Below are positions 24,637 to 32,495 of a stretch of 64,000 nucleotides of DNA, one piece after another (the stretch's first letter is position 1; each line of letters opens with the position of its first letter). Position numbers and translations under genes: made by a program. The stretch spans positions 62,001 to 126,000 of the forward strand of contig JAZUKN010000101.1 in NCBI GenBank assembly GCA_045643285.1. Reading direction: 5' to 3'. This stretch comes from UMGS1696 sp045643285. Its GTDB lineage: Bacteria; Bacillota; Clostridia; Oscillospirales; CAG-272. The notes beneath the pieces were generated by a model that saw nothing but the letters and a program-made list of their open reading frames with translations, had not been told where the DNA came from and searched no databases.

Positions 24637-25514
24637 CGTGCGCCGTCCTTTCCGTTGTCTCCGAAACGGGAAGAAAGCTGTGCGATGATCTCCTCTGCGA
24701 CGATCGCACCTGCCGTTTCGGGCGCGGTTTTCGCCGGAAGAGAGGGAAGACGTACCACGCGAACACCGTTTTGCTCAGCCGCTTTTCCGTCGATACCGCC
24801 CGCGCCTCCTGCAAGCTCAAAATAAACCGTCGACGGATCGAGCATCCCGACCACTTTTTCGTCGAACAGCAAGGCAGGGACGGTGTTCACGATAACGTCC
24901 GAGTCGTGCGGAAGGGCGAGATATTCCGCGAGCGGAACGGGGACGCATCCCTCGGTCGCCGCCTGTGCAAGAGCGGAAACACGCCTTGCAACGACGTATA
25001 CAACCGCGCCGAGCGAGACGAGACGGGAGCAGAGCGCACGGGAAACCGCGCCGTAGCCCGTCACAGTGACGCTCATTCCGTAAACAGTCGTCGGCATTTC
25101 CGAGATCAGCGCGGCTATCGTGCCTTCTGCTGTAGGAACGGCGTTTTTTATCCGCACGGCATCGCTTTCAAGTACGTCTACCGTCACGCCGCCGCGTTCA
25201 TGTATCATTTTTGTGAAAAGAGGAGGAAACACACCTCCGAAAACTACTGCACCGGGCTTTACCTCCGCGGCGATATCGTCGAGCGCTATCCCGTCGGCGG
25301 TGTTCAAGGTCAGTCCGTCGCGCGTCACGGGGATAGGCAGAACGAGCGCGTCCGACTGACGGACGGCAGAGTGCCAATCCGAACAGCGCACGGCTTTGGG
25401 CGGTACCTCGTCCGAGCCGAATACCGCACATTCATATATTTCTGCGAGCCGTTCGGCGACCACTTTTTGCCGACCGTCACCGCCGAGCACGCCTGTTTTC
25501 AGTTTTTCTCGCAT
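24633..25514 (-). CDS. dpaA: Dipicolinate synthase subunit A
   Basis: A 293-residue NAD(P)-binding subunit (SpoVFA). An N-terminal flavodoxin-like half (GVLGGDGRQKVVAERLAE) precedes a Rossmann half (MSVTVTGYGAVSRALCSRLVSLGAVVYVVARR). It oxidises or rearranges the 4-hydroxy-tetrahydrodipicolinate pathway intermediate together with DpaB. The start codon at 25514 lies within one arm of a perfect 13-bp inverted repeat whose loop holds the AAGGTG ribosome site, so initiation may be controlled by RNA folding. The upstream gene ends only 63 bp away. Confidence 0.92.
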   Translation of the reverse strand: MREKLKTGVLGGDGRQKVVAERLAEIYECAVFGSDEVPPKAVRCSDWHSAVRQSDALVLPIPVTRDGLTLNTADGIALDDIAAEVKPGAVVFGGVFPPLFTKMIHERGGVTVDVLESDAVRIKNAVPTAEGTIAALISEMPTTVYGMSVTVTGYGAVSRALCSRLVSLGAVVYVVARRVSALAQAATEGCVPVPLAEYLALPHDSDVIVNTVPALLFDEKVVGMLDPSTVYFELAGGAGGIDGKAAEQNGVRVVRLPSLPAKTAPETAGAIVAEEIIAQLSSRFGDNGKDGAR

Positions 25515-25560
25515 ATTCTTTCAGTCACCTTTTTGTTTTGTCTTCAATGAAAGAATATGC
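25511..25560 (-). promoter_or_regulatory. Inverted repeat masking the dpaA start codon
   Basis: GCATATTCTTTCA (25511-25523) and TGAAAGAATATGC (25548-25560) are perfect 13-bp complements around a 24-nt loop. On the dpaA mRNA the AUG is in the 3' arm and the ribosome site in the loop. Confidence 0.6.
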
Positions 25561-25577
25561 GTCTCCGACGGGTTTTG

Positions 25578-26378
25578 TTATTCGCGTCCGCCGATAAAAC
25601 GCACGACTCTGCCGGTGTCGCGCCGTACAGTGACCGTCATATCGAGTGCGCCCGAGCGAATCCCTACAGTACAGCGCCTCCCGCCGTTTTCATTGGAGAG
25701 GGAAGTGACTGCCGCGCCGTTTACGACTTCCGTCGGGAAGAAATCCGCGAGGAACTTCATGGCGGCAGTCACACATTCCGCGTCGGTCAGAACTCCCTCC
25801 CCCTCGGGAAGAGAAACCGCAGCTTCTATTGGGACGCATTTGTCGCCGTCGATGACCGCGTAGGCGTTCGAGCGTGAATACAGCACCGCACCGTTTGAAA
25901 GCGTCTCTCCCTTGTGGAGCACGGGAACGCCGAAAAACTTTTCCGCCACTGCGCGAGTGCCGTCGTCGATGTGGGCTATCGTCTCGACTGACTCTTCCGC
26001 CACTGCAAGACGGGACGGGATGACTCCGCCGGCGAGGAATCCGTCGAGCTGTGCGGCGACACCCGAAACGTTTTTGCCGTCCGAGATCGCAGATGCTATT
26101 TCGTCGAAAAACAAGCCTCCTGCACTGTCGCCGAAGCGGTATGCGTGCTCTGCCGCTTCCGATGCGTGGTGATACGCGAGGACTTTGTCGCCTGCGAGAA
26201 TATCGTCTCTCAGAAACCGCGCACTGCCGTCCATTCCGGCAAGCTCGGCGGCTTTTTCGGCGTCAGCGGCAAGCGAATCCGTGCGGAAGTCGATAAAAAC
26301 GTACGCCGACAGCCCGATTATGACGAGCGACAGCACCGCGATGACTCCTATCAGGTTATAAAATGTTCTTTTTTCCAT
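25578..26378 (-). CDS. Membrane-anchored PepSY/YpeB-like protein, probable germination function
   Basis: A 266-residue protein with one N-terminal membrane helix (LIGVIAVLSLVIIGLSAYVFI), a helical middle and a C-terminal part resembling a PepSY-type strand set (AVIDGDKCVPIEAAVSL and the GGRRCTVGIRSGALDMTVTVRRDTGRVV end). This layout recalls YpeB, which stabilises the cortex lytic enzyme SleB, but it is shorter than the about 450-residue Bacillus protein and no sleB is adjacent. The neighbouring dpaAB genes fit a spore role. ATG at 26378 (GGGAGA upstream) is chosen because the ATG at 26414 lacks a ribosome site. Confidence 0.5.
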   Translation of the reverse strand: MEKRTFYNLIGVIAVLSLVIIGLSAYVFIDFRTDSLAADAEKAAELAGMDGSARFLRDDILAGDKVLAYHHASEAAEHAYRFGDSAGGLFFDEIASAISDGKNVSGVAAQLDGFLAGGVIPSRLAVAEESVETIAHIDDGTRAVAEKFFGVPVLHKGETLSNGAVLYSRSNAYAVIDGDKCVPIEAAVSLPEGEGVLTDAECVTAAMKFLADFFPTEVVNGAAVTSLSNENGGRRCTVGIRSGALDMTVTVRRDTGRVVRFIGGRE

Positions 26379-26407
26379 TTTTTTATTTTTTCTCCCGATT
26401 ATATCAT

Positions 26408-26436
26408 TTGACAAATCGCATTTGTTCTGTTATAAT
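26408..26436 (+). promoter_or_regulatory. Perfect consensus SigA promoter of holB
   Basis: TTGACA (26408-26413), 17 bp, TATAAT (26431-26436). The ATG at 26442 would be at or before the transcript start, so the ATG at 26487 is the likely start. Confidence 0.88.
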
Positions 26437-26486
26437 TTATTATGAGTAGAAATATTGATTTTGATTCGCAAAAAGGTGATTGTTGT

Positions 26487-27518
26487 ATGAAAGACGGACG
26501 GACGGTTTTCGGCGGACTTTACGGAAACGAAGAACTGAAGTCCGTATTTGCATCCGATCTCATTTCGGGCAGGGGAGCGCACGCATATATCCTCGACGGT
26601 GCGCGCGGTACGGGAAAGCACACGGCGGCGAAGTATATCTGCGCGTCGGCTGTTTGCGAAAACCGCGGAGACAGCCGCTATCCTCTGCCGTGCGGAGAAT
26701 GTGCGAGCTGCAAGAAGATACTTTCCGGAATCAGCGTGGACGTTATGACCGTCTCAAACGGTGACAAAGCCACGATAGGGGTTGAAGCTATACGCGATGT
26801 GCGTTCATCCTTATATATCACGCCGAACGACGGTGATCGGAAGTTCTACATCATCGAAAACGCGCATCTCATGACTCCGCAGGCACAGAACGCACTGCTC
26901 CTCTCACTCGAAGAGCCGCCGCCGTATGTTATGTTTCTCCTGCTATCCGAGGATTCGTCGGCACTGCTCGAAACGATAAAAAGCCGCGCGCCGACTGTCA
27001 GAATGGAGCGGTTTTCGCCGGAAGTCACCGAAGAATATCTCCGCGCGAACATAAGAAACGCGGACGGCGAAAAAGTGACTGAAGCCGCGCATCTCGCAGA
27101 CGGCTCACTCGGCGCGGCGACGGAGCTGTATCTTCACGGAGAAGACGAGCTGAAGCTCTACGGTATGGCTCTGGAGCTTTGCGAGCATCTTATTTCTCCG
27201 AAAAAATCGGACGGCATGGTGTTTATCACGACTTTGCCTAAGGACAGAACAAAGCTCGCGCGGATATTTTCGCTTGCCCGTCTTGCGCTCAGAGACGCAG
27301 TAGCCGCGAAAAAAGGCGGAAAGCTCCTCTTTTTCCCCGAAAACGGCGGAATACCGGACTGCATGAAAAAAGTCTCCGTCAAGCGGCTGATCGGGCTTAT
27401 TTCGTCCCTTGACGAAGCGGAACGGGATATCGAAGCGAATTGCTCAGTGAATACAGTATTGCCTTCTCTCATCATAAACAGTCAGAAAGGTCAGACAGAA
27501 TTATGGAAAACGAAATAA
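26487..27518 (+). CDS. holB: DNA polymerase III subunit delta' (clamp loader)
   Basis: A 343-residue clamp-loader subunit. The P-loop region is the degenerate GARGTGKHTAAK, the zinc site CGECASC.K follows, the Walker B equivalent is KFYIIENAHLMTPQAQNALLLSLEEPPPYVMFLLL, and the SRC-like arginine appears as IKSRAPTVRM. It helps load the sliding clamp onto primed DNA. The start at 26487 has AAAAGGTG upstream and fits the promoter position. The end overlaps yaaT by 16 bp, the same order as in Bacillus. Confidence 0.9.
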   Translation: MKDGRTVFGGLYGNEELKSVFASDLISGRGAHAYILDGARGTGKHTAAKYICASAVCENRGDSRYPLPCGECASCKKILSGISVDVMTVSNGDKATIGVEAIRDVRSSLYITPNDGDRKFYIIENAHLMTPQAQNALLLSLEEPPPYVMFLLLSEDSSALLETIKSRAPTVRMERFSPEVTEEYLRANIRNADGEKVTEAAHLADGSLGAATELYLHGEDELKLYGMALELCEHLISPKKSDGMVFITTLPKDRTKLARIFSLARLALRDAVAAKKGGKLLFFPENGGIPDCMKKVSVKRLIGLISSLDEAERDIEANCSVNTVLPSLIINSQKGQTELWKTK

Positions 27519-28489
27519 AAAATGCACAGAATCCGACACAGGCGGAAGAATACGCACCGCTTCCGGAAAAAGTCGAAATAGTCGGCGTGCGCTTCCGTGA
27601 CGGCGGAAAGGTCTACTATTTTGCTCCCGGTAAGCTGAAGATCAACGCCGGAGACAAAGTCATCGTCGACACATCGCGTGGTACGGAATACGGCTTTGTC
27701 GCATCGGGCAACGCAATTGTGCCGTCGGAGAAGATCGTACCGCCGCTCCGTTCCGTTATCCGTATGGCGACGGAAAACGACGACGACAGATACGAAGCAA
27801 ACCGCAAGCTCGAAGAAGAAGCGTTCGAGATCTGCAAACAGAAAATTATCGATCACGGTCTTGACATGAAGTTAATCGAAGCCGAATATACATTTGATAA
27901 CTCGAAGCTCCTCTTCTACTTCTCGGCGGACGTCCGCGTGGATTTCAGAGAACTCGTAAAGGACCTCGCGTATGTGTTCCACACGAGAATAGAGCTGAGG
28001 CAAATCGGCATCAGAGACGAAGCAAAGCTCCTTGGCGGACTCGGCGTTTGCGGAAGACCGCTCTGCTGTGCGTCGTTCCTTTCGGATTTCGCGCAGGTGT
28101 CGATCAAAATGGCGAAGGAACAGAATCTCTCGCTCAACTCCGCAAAGATCTCCGGCACGTGCGGACGGCTTATGTGCTGTCTCCGCTTTGAACACGAATC
28201 GTATCAGGCGGAGATCGCCGCGACTCCTCCGGTAGATTCCACCGTAAAGACGCCGGACGGCGTGGGAACGGTCACGGAAACATCTCCGCTTACGGGGTTT
28301 ATCAAAGTAAAGTTCGGCGAAAACGAAATTCGCCCGTACCACCGCGACAGTGTGAAGGTGCTGGCGGTCAAAGCCCAGAAGCCGACGGCTGAACCTGCCT
28401 CCGAGGAAGAGGGAGAGAACGCCGAGAAAGAAGAAAAGCCGCAGGAGGGCCGCCGCAAAAACCGCGGAAACTGGAGAAAACGCCATTAA
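27503..28489 (+). CDS. yaaT: PSP1-domain protein YaaT (RicT)
   Basis: A 328-residue cytosolic protein of the YaaT/RicT family, part of the Y-complex that helps RNase Y-dependent RNA maturation and the sporulation phosphorelay in Bacillus. The core motifs are YYFAPGKLKINAGDKVIVDTSRGTEYGFV, the RVDFRELVKDLAYVFHTRIELRQIG segment and the cysteine cluster GVCGRPLCCASFL..CGRLMCCLRFEH that binds Fe-S. The C-terminal 45 residues are acidic then basic and low in complexity. ATG at 27503 overlaps the end of holB and follows AAAGGT. Confidence 0.92.
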   Translation: MENEIKNAQNPTQAEEYAPLPEKVEIVGVRFRDGGKVYYFAPGKLKINAGDKVIVDTSRGTEYGFVASGNAIVPSEKIVPPLRSVIRMATENDDDRYEANRKLEEEAFEICKQKIIDHGLDMKLIEAEYTFDNSKLLFYFSADVRVDFRELVKDLAYVFHTRIELRQIGIRDEAKLLGGLGVCGRPLCCASFLSDFAQVSIKMAKEQNLSLNSAKISGTCGRLMCCLRFEHESYQAEIAATPPVDSTVKTPDGVGTVTETSPLTGFIKVKFGENEIRPYHRDSVKVLAVKAQKPTAEPASEEEGENAEKEEKPQEGRRKNRGNWRKRH

Positions 28490-28601
28490 ACGGCAGATTT
28501 TTGCAAAATCCGATAAAATTTTTGTGAATTTTTCGTCAAACCTATTTTCTTTCCGAAGAAAGTATGTTACAATAAAGTATCTTAAACGGAGGTGTATCAC
28601 T

Positions 28602-28772
28602 ATGGCATATAAGATTTCCGATGACTGCCTCGGTTGCGGTGCATGCGCAGCAGAGTGCCCGGCAGAAGCTATCAGCGAAAAGGACGGCAAGTACGTTATC
28701 GACGCAGACAAGTGTCTCGAATGCGGTGCTTGCGCAGGTGTTTGCCCTGTAGGCGCTCCTCAGGCTGAATAA
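28602..28772 (+). CDS. 2[4Fe-4S] ferredoxin
   Basis: A 56-residue clostridial ferredoxin with two CxxCxxCxxxCP cluster motifs, CLGCGACAAECP and CLECGACAGVCP. It shuttles low-potential electrons between pyruvate:ferredoxin oxidoreductase, hydrogenase and similar enzymes. GGAGGTG precedes the ATG at 28602. A weak TTTTCT-17-TACAAT promoter candidate lies at 28545-28573, and a strong terminator follows, so it is probably transcribed alone at high level. Confidence 0.96.
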   Translation: MAYKISDDCLGCGACAAECPAEAISEKDGKYVIDADKCLECGACAGVCPVGAPQAE

Positions 28773-28790
28773 TTCCGGCGAGAAAAGAAC

Positions 28791-28829
28791 ATGGAGAGAG
28801 CAGATTTTTGTTCTCTCCATTGTTTTTTG
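28791..28829 (+). terminator. Terminator after ferredoxin
   Basis: ATGGAGAGA (28791-28799) pairs with TCTCTCCAT (28812-28820), followed by TGTTTTTTG. Confidence 0.85.
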
Positions 28830-28862
28830 TCAAAAAGTAAAGTGAACGGGAGAAAACAAAAA

Positions 28863-29079
28863 AGTGAAGTTACGCTCCGCATAGTGAAGTATGCGGCAAG
28901 CGCAAGTGAAGTACGCCTTCGGCGAGTGAAGTTGTTACTTCGTGACAGATGATGAAGAAAAATTATCTTCGACAATTTTTCTACCTTTTCTTTCGACGAA
29001 GTCGAAAACTTCACGTTGTGAAGCAACACTTCACTTTCGCATCAGCGAAAACTTCACTTCGGCGCAGCCGAAACATCAC
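28863..29079. repeat. Linker-hairpin array A, mirror-symmetric (AGTGAAGT / ACTTCAC)
   Basis: The left half has four copies of AGTGAAGT (28863, 28883, 28905, 28925) separated by different hairpins such as CGCC-TTC-GGCG and TGTTAC-TTC-GTGACA. A centre hairpin AAAAATTATC-TTC-GACAATTTTT follows. The right half has four copies of the inverted linker ACTTCAC (29008, 29028, 29051 and a degenerate ACATCAC at 29073) with hairpins TTTCGAC-GAA-GTCGAAA, GTTG..CAAC, TTTCGC-ATCA-GCGAAA and TTCGGC-GCA-GCCGAA. It lies between the ferredoxin terminator and the trmN6 promoter and encodes nothing convincing. Confidence 0.85.
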
Positions 29080-29085
29080 TTTTGT

Positions 29086-29114
29086 TTGACTTTTTTCTTA
29101 ATCTATACTATAAT
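29086..29114 (+). promoter_or_regulatory. SigA-type promoter of trmN6-rsmI
   Basis: TTGACT (29086-29091), 17 bp, TATAAT (29109-29114), directly after array A. Confidence 0.82.
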
Positions 29115-29137
29115 CATCTCAAAGGTGGTGAAGACGG

Positions 29138-29896
29138 ATGCTTTATAACGAAATGACCGAGCGGCTCGATGAAGTGAACGAGCGTATATCTGTGATACAG
29201 TCGAAAAAAGGGCTGAAGTTCGGCACGGACAGCTATCTTCTCGCTGCGTTCTCGCGTCCGTCGAAAAACGGTACGTGCGTTGAGCTTGGCGGCGGTACGG
29301 GAATAGTGTCGCTCCTTTGTGCCGCGCGCGAAAAATACCGCACTGTCTACTCCGCCGAGATACAGGAATATTTCGCCGAGCTTATCGAACGGAACGCGCG
29401 GCTCAATCACCTCGAAGACTGCGTTATACCGCTTTTCGGGGACGTGCGCGAGCTGACTGTCGCTGATGTAGGCGGCGAATGTGACGCGGCTATCTCGAAT
29501 CCGCCGTACATGAAGAGCGGATCGGGACTTACGAACGCAACCGACGAGATGAACACCGCACGGCGCGAGGAAAACGGTACCGTCGCCGATTTCTGTGCGT
29601 CAGCCGCACGGCTGTTGAAATTCGGCGGAACTTTCACCGTTGTGTACCGTCCGGACAGGCTCGCCGAGCTGTTATGCAGTATGCGCGCGGCGTCGCTGGA
29701 ACCGAAAAAGCTCGTCACGGTCTATCCGACGGCGGCTGACAAACCGTGTCTCGTCCTTGTCGAAGCGAAAAAAGGCGCGTCCGAGGGAATGGTGTTTGCC
29801 CGTCCGCTTATAATTTACGAAAACAAAAGCAGCACCGTCTATACGGCGGATATGCAGAAAATTTATGATACATTTTCACTCGATCATCTCTTTTGA
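29138..29896 (+). CDS. trmN6: tRNA1(Val) A37 N6-methyltransferase-type enzyme (YabB)
   Basis: A 252-residue SAM-dependent N6-adenine methyltransferase of the TrmN6/YfiC group. The SAM motif is CVELGGGTGIVSLL, and the catalytic NPPY motif is AISNPPYMKSG. A preceding LKFGTDSYLLAAF segment is typical of the family. AAAGGTGG precedes the ATG. It corresponds to yabB in the Bacillus gene order and is followed after 9 bp by rsmI (yabC), so both RNA-modifying enzymes are co-expressed. Confidence 0.88.
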   Translation: MLYNEMTERLDEVNERISVIQSKKGLKFGTDSYLLAAFSRPSKNGTCVELGGGTGIVSLLCAAREKYRTVYSAEIQEYFAELIERNARLNHLEDCVIPLFGDVRELTVADVGGECDAAISNPPYMKSGSGLTNATDEMNTARREENGTVADFCASAARLLKFGGTFTVVYRPDRLAELLCSMRAASLEPKKLVTVYPTAADKPCLVLVEAKKGASEGMVFARPLIIYENKSSTVYTADMQKIYDTFSLDHLF

Positions 29897-29905
29897 GGTA
29901 ACAAA

Positions 29906-30766
29906 ATGAACGAAATCAACGAAAAAAACGCAATAGTCGGCGGCACGCTTTATCTTGTCGCAACGCCGATAGGGAACATGAGCGACCTTTCCGAGCGTGC
30001 CTTGAAGGTGCTCACAGAGGTCGATTTTGTCGCGGCTGAGGACACGCGCAACTCCGGACTGATGCTCTCGCGGCTCGGTATCTCGAAGCCGATGATAAGC
30101 TATTACGAGCACAACAAGGCGGCAAGAGGCGAGACGATCGTCGCACGGCTCGAAGCAGGCGAATCGTGCGCGCTCATCACCGACGCAGGCACACCGGCGA
30201 TAAGCGATCCCGGGGAGGACATAGTCCGGCTGTGCGCCGAGCGGAACATTCCCGTAACGTCGATACCCGGATGCTGTGCGGCGGTGACGGCACTCACGCT
30301 GTCCGCCTTGAACACACGTCGGTTCTGCTTTGAGGGATTCTTGCCCGTCGAGAAGAAAGAACGGCGCGAGCGGCTCGATGAAGTGAAAAACGAGACGCGG
30401 ACTATGATTTTTTACGAAGCACCGCACAAGCTACGCGGCACGCTCGACGATCTCGCAGAGACATTCGGCGCGGAAAGAAAGATCGCACTATGCCGTGAGC
30501 TTACGAAGCTGAACGAAGAAGTCGCACGGACGACGCTCGGCGAGGCAGTGGAGACATACAAGGAGCGCGAGCCGAGAGGAGAATATGTACTCGTCGTCGA
30601 CGGCGCGTCGAAAACGGCTGAGGAATACCCCGAAGATATAGCGGAGCACGTTGCCATGCTCGAAGCGGCAGGACTTTCCCGAATGGACGCGATCAAGGCG
30701 GCGGCAAAGCAAAGGGGCGTAAAGAAAAACGATATTTACGCGGCTGTGGCGAAAAAAGAGGAATAA
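29906..30766 (+). CDS. rsmI: 16S rRNA C1402 2'-O-methyltransferase
   Basis: A 286-residue SAM enzyme of the tetrapyrrole-methylase fold that modifies C1402 in the ribosomal P site. The conserved stretches are GTLYLVATPIGNMSDLSERALKVL, VAAEDTRNSGLML, ALITDAGTPAISDPG, VTSIPGCCAAVTAL and TMIFYEAPHKL. GAGGTAAC lies before the ATG. Length and motifs are standard. It is the second gene of the trmN6-rsmI unit. Confidence 0.95.
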   Translation: MNEINEKNAIVGGTLYLVATPIGNMSDLSERALKVLTEVDFVAAEDTRNSGLMLSRLGISKPMISYYEHNKAARGETIVARLEAGESCALITDAGTPAISDPGEDIVRLCAERNIPVTSIPGCCAAVTALTLSALNTRRFCFEGFLPVEKKERRERLDEVKNETRTMIFYEAPHKLRGTLDDLAETFGAERKIALCRELTKLNEEVARTTLGEAVETYKEREPRGEYVLVVDGASKTAEEYPEDIAEHVAMLEAAGLSRMDAIKAAAKQRGVKKNDIYAAVAKKEE

Positions 30767-30829
30767 AAACCAAAAAAGCGGGAACATTTTTGTCTCCGCC
30801 GTCGTCTAACGAAAAAACGGAGGTGTATT

Positions 30830-31234
30830 ATGAAGAAAATCGTTTCACTTTTTATCTGCATTATTATGCTGCTCGCGCTTGTCGGATGCGCCAGAAGCAG
30901 CACAAACAAGCTCGGACTGAACACGGACGGCGTGAAGTCGGTCATGGTCAGCTCTCTTCCGTCGGTGAGAAAGGGTTACCTCTTTGACGGGGAGAAAGCA
31001 GAAAAGCTCGTCAATTATCTCACAGGACTTGACCTGAAATCGAAATTTTCAGAAAATCCCGACGAATACACCGGTATGACGTGGGTAATTTCCATCGAAT
31101 ATGAAGACGGAAAGAACACAATCGTGTACCACTTCGGAAATATGTTCATTAAAAACGGTGACGGTAGCTGGTTCAGGATGAACTATGAACAAGCGGAACA
31201 GCTTGATACACTGCTTGCAGAATTGAGCAAATAA
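30830..31234 (+). CDS. Small secreted lipoprotein, unknown function
   Basis: A 134-residue protein with a lipoprotein signal peptide (MKKIVSLFICIIMLLALVGC; lipobox LVGC, modified cysteine at residue 20). The mature part is about 115 residues, mixed alpha/beta, without a recognisable domain. ACGGAGGTG precedes the ATG and a terminator follows. It lies between rsmI and nagA, and nothing in the context reveals a role. Confidence 0.7.
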   Translation: MKKIVSLFICIIMLLALVGCARSSTNKLGLNTDGVKSVMVSSLPSVRKGYLFDGEKAEKLVNYLTGLDLKSKFSENPDEYTGMTWVISIEYEDGKNTIVYHFGNMFIKNGDGSWFRMNYEQAEQLDTLLAELSK

Positions 31235-31264
31235 AAACAACAAAAAGAATAGCTTAAATCCCTT

Positions 31265-31292
31265 AAAACGTCTTGTAAAAGAGACGTTTTTC
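31265..31292 (+). terminator. Terminator after the lipoprotein gene
   Basis: AAAACGTCT (31265-31273) pairs with AGACGTTTT (31282-31290), followed by TCTG; the -35 box of the nagA promoter lies in its loop. Confidence 0.65.
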
Positions 31293-31301
31293 TGTTATAA
31301 T
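31273..31301 (+). promoter_or_regulatory. SigA-type promoter of nagA, nested in the terminator
   Basis: TTGTAA (31273-31278), 17 bp, TATAAT (31296-31301). The ATG at 31300 lies inside the promoter, so translation starts at 31339. Confidence 0.7.
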
Positions 31302-31338
31302 GATATTCGTACAATTGTTGGAAAATTCGAGGACAAAT

Positions 31339-32475
31339 ATGCTCACTGTATTCAAAAACGGGTACGTCTACGATACGCCTGCCCGTTCGTTTGTGAAAAA
31401 AGATATTTTCGTCAAGGACGGATCACTCGTCGAGGGCGGCACACCCGACAAAGCCGTCGACTGCGAGGGGAAATACATCATTCCCGGTCTTGTCGACGTA
31501 CACACGCACGGACGCGGCGGCTTTGACTTTAACACCGCATCAGAGGACGACATAAAGAAAATGCGCGTATCCTACGCAAAAGCCGGAACGACAACGATAA
31601 TGGCAACGCTTGCGTCGGCTACCATGGATTCTCTTGAGTCCTCCGCCGACGCGATAAACAAAAATCGCACGGCTGAAAAAGGACTCGCAAATATCGCAGG
31701 GATCCACCTCGAGGGGCGGTACCTCAATCCGAAGAAGCGCGGCGCACACGCTGAATCACTTCTCGCTCCTCTTGACGCGGACGAAGCAGTAAATCTCACC
31801 GAAAAAATGATGCCTCTTCCCGTTCACGTTTCGGCGGCGCCTGAGCTTGACGGCGGAGAAGCGTTTACCAAAGCCCTCGTCTCACGCGGCGTGACCGTTG
31901 CGCTTGCACACAGCGACGCAACATTTGACGAAGCCGAAAACGCACTCTCGTGGGGTGCAACGGCGTTCACGCATACGTTCAACGCAATGCGCGCGATGCA
32001 CCACCGCGAACCCGGACCCATGGTCGCGTCAATGCTCTCGGACGGCGCGTACACCGAAATAATCTGCGACGGACTTCACGTTCATCCGGCAATGATCGAC
32101 CTTTGCGCGAGAGTGAAAGCGGACGGACGGCTCGTGCTTATCACCGATTCAATGGAAGCGGCAGGGTGCGCGGACGGCGACTACACTATCGCAGGTATGC
32201 CGGTCATCGTAAAGGACGGCAAGGCTGTAACGTCCGACGGTGCGCTCGCCGGAAGCACGCTCGATATGTTCACCGCCGTGAAGAACTTCATGAAATTCAC
32301 GAAAAAGCCGCTCGAAGATGCTCTCCCATGTGCGACGGTAAATCCCGCAAACGAGGTCGGCATCGCTGATGTATGCGGCTCGATTGAAACAGGCAAACGC
32401 GCGGACTTCATCATACTCACCGACAAAGAAAACCCCGAAATCGAATCGGTTTATATAAACGGAGAAATAATATAA
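31339..32475 (+). CDS. nagA: N-acetylglucosamine-6-phosphate deacetylase
   Basis: A 378-residue amidohydrolase releasing acetate from GlcNAc-6-phosphate in amino-sugar and cell-wall recycling. Metal and substrate motifs are PGLVDVHTHGRGGFDFN, GIHLEGRYLNPKKRGAH, VALAHSDATFDEA, THTFNAMRAMHHREPG and the catalytic LITDSMEAAG. GAGGAC lies before the ATG at 31339. No nagB or transporter is adjacent; metG follows 20 bp later and may share the transcript. Confidence 0.95.
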   Translation: MLTVFKNGYVYDTPARSFVKKDIFVKDGSLVEGGTPDKAVDCEGKYIIPGLVDVHTHGRGGFDFNTASEDDIKKMRVSYAKAGTTTIMATLASATMDSLESSADAINKNRTAEKGLANIAGIHLEGRYLNPKKRGAHAESLLAPLDADEAVNLTEKMMPLPVHVSAAPELDGGEAFTKALVSRGVTVALAHSDATFDEAENALSWGATAFTHTFNAMRAMHHREPGPMVASMLSDGAYTEIICDGLHVHPAMIDLCARVKADGRLVLITDSMEAAGCADGDYTIAGMPVIVKDGKAVTSDGALAGSTLDMFTAVKNFMKFTKKPLEDALPCATVNPANEVGIADVCGSIETGKRADFIILTDKENPEIESVYINGEII

Positions 32476-32495
32476 GAAAACAGGAGACAGATAAA

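Noticed and set aside
28863..29079. CRISPR array
   Set aside because: The repeats are only 7-8 nt, intervals are palindromic and 11-16 nt, orientation flips halfway, and no cas gene is present.
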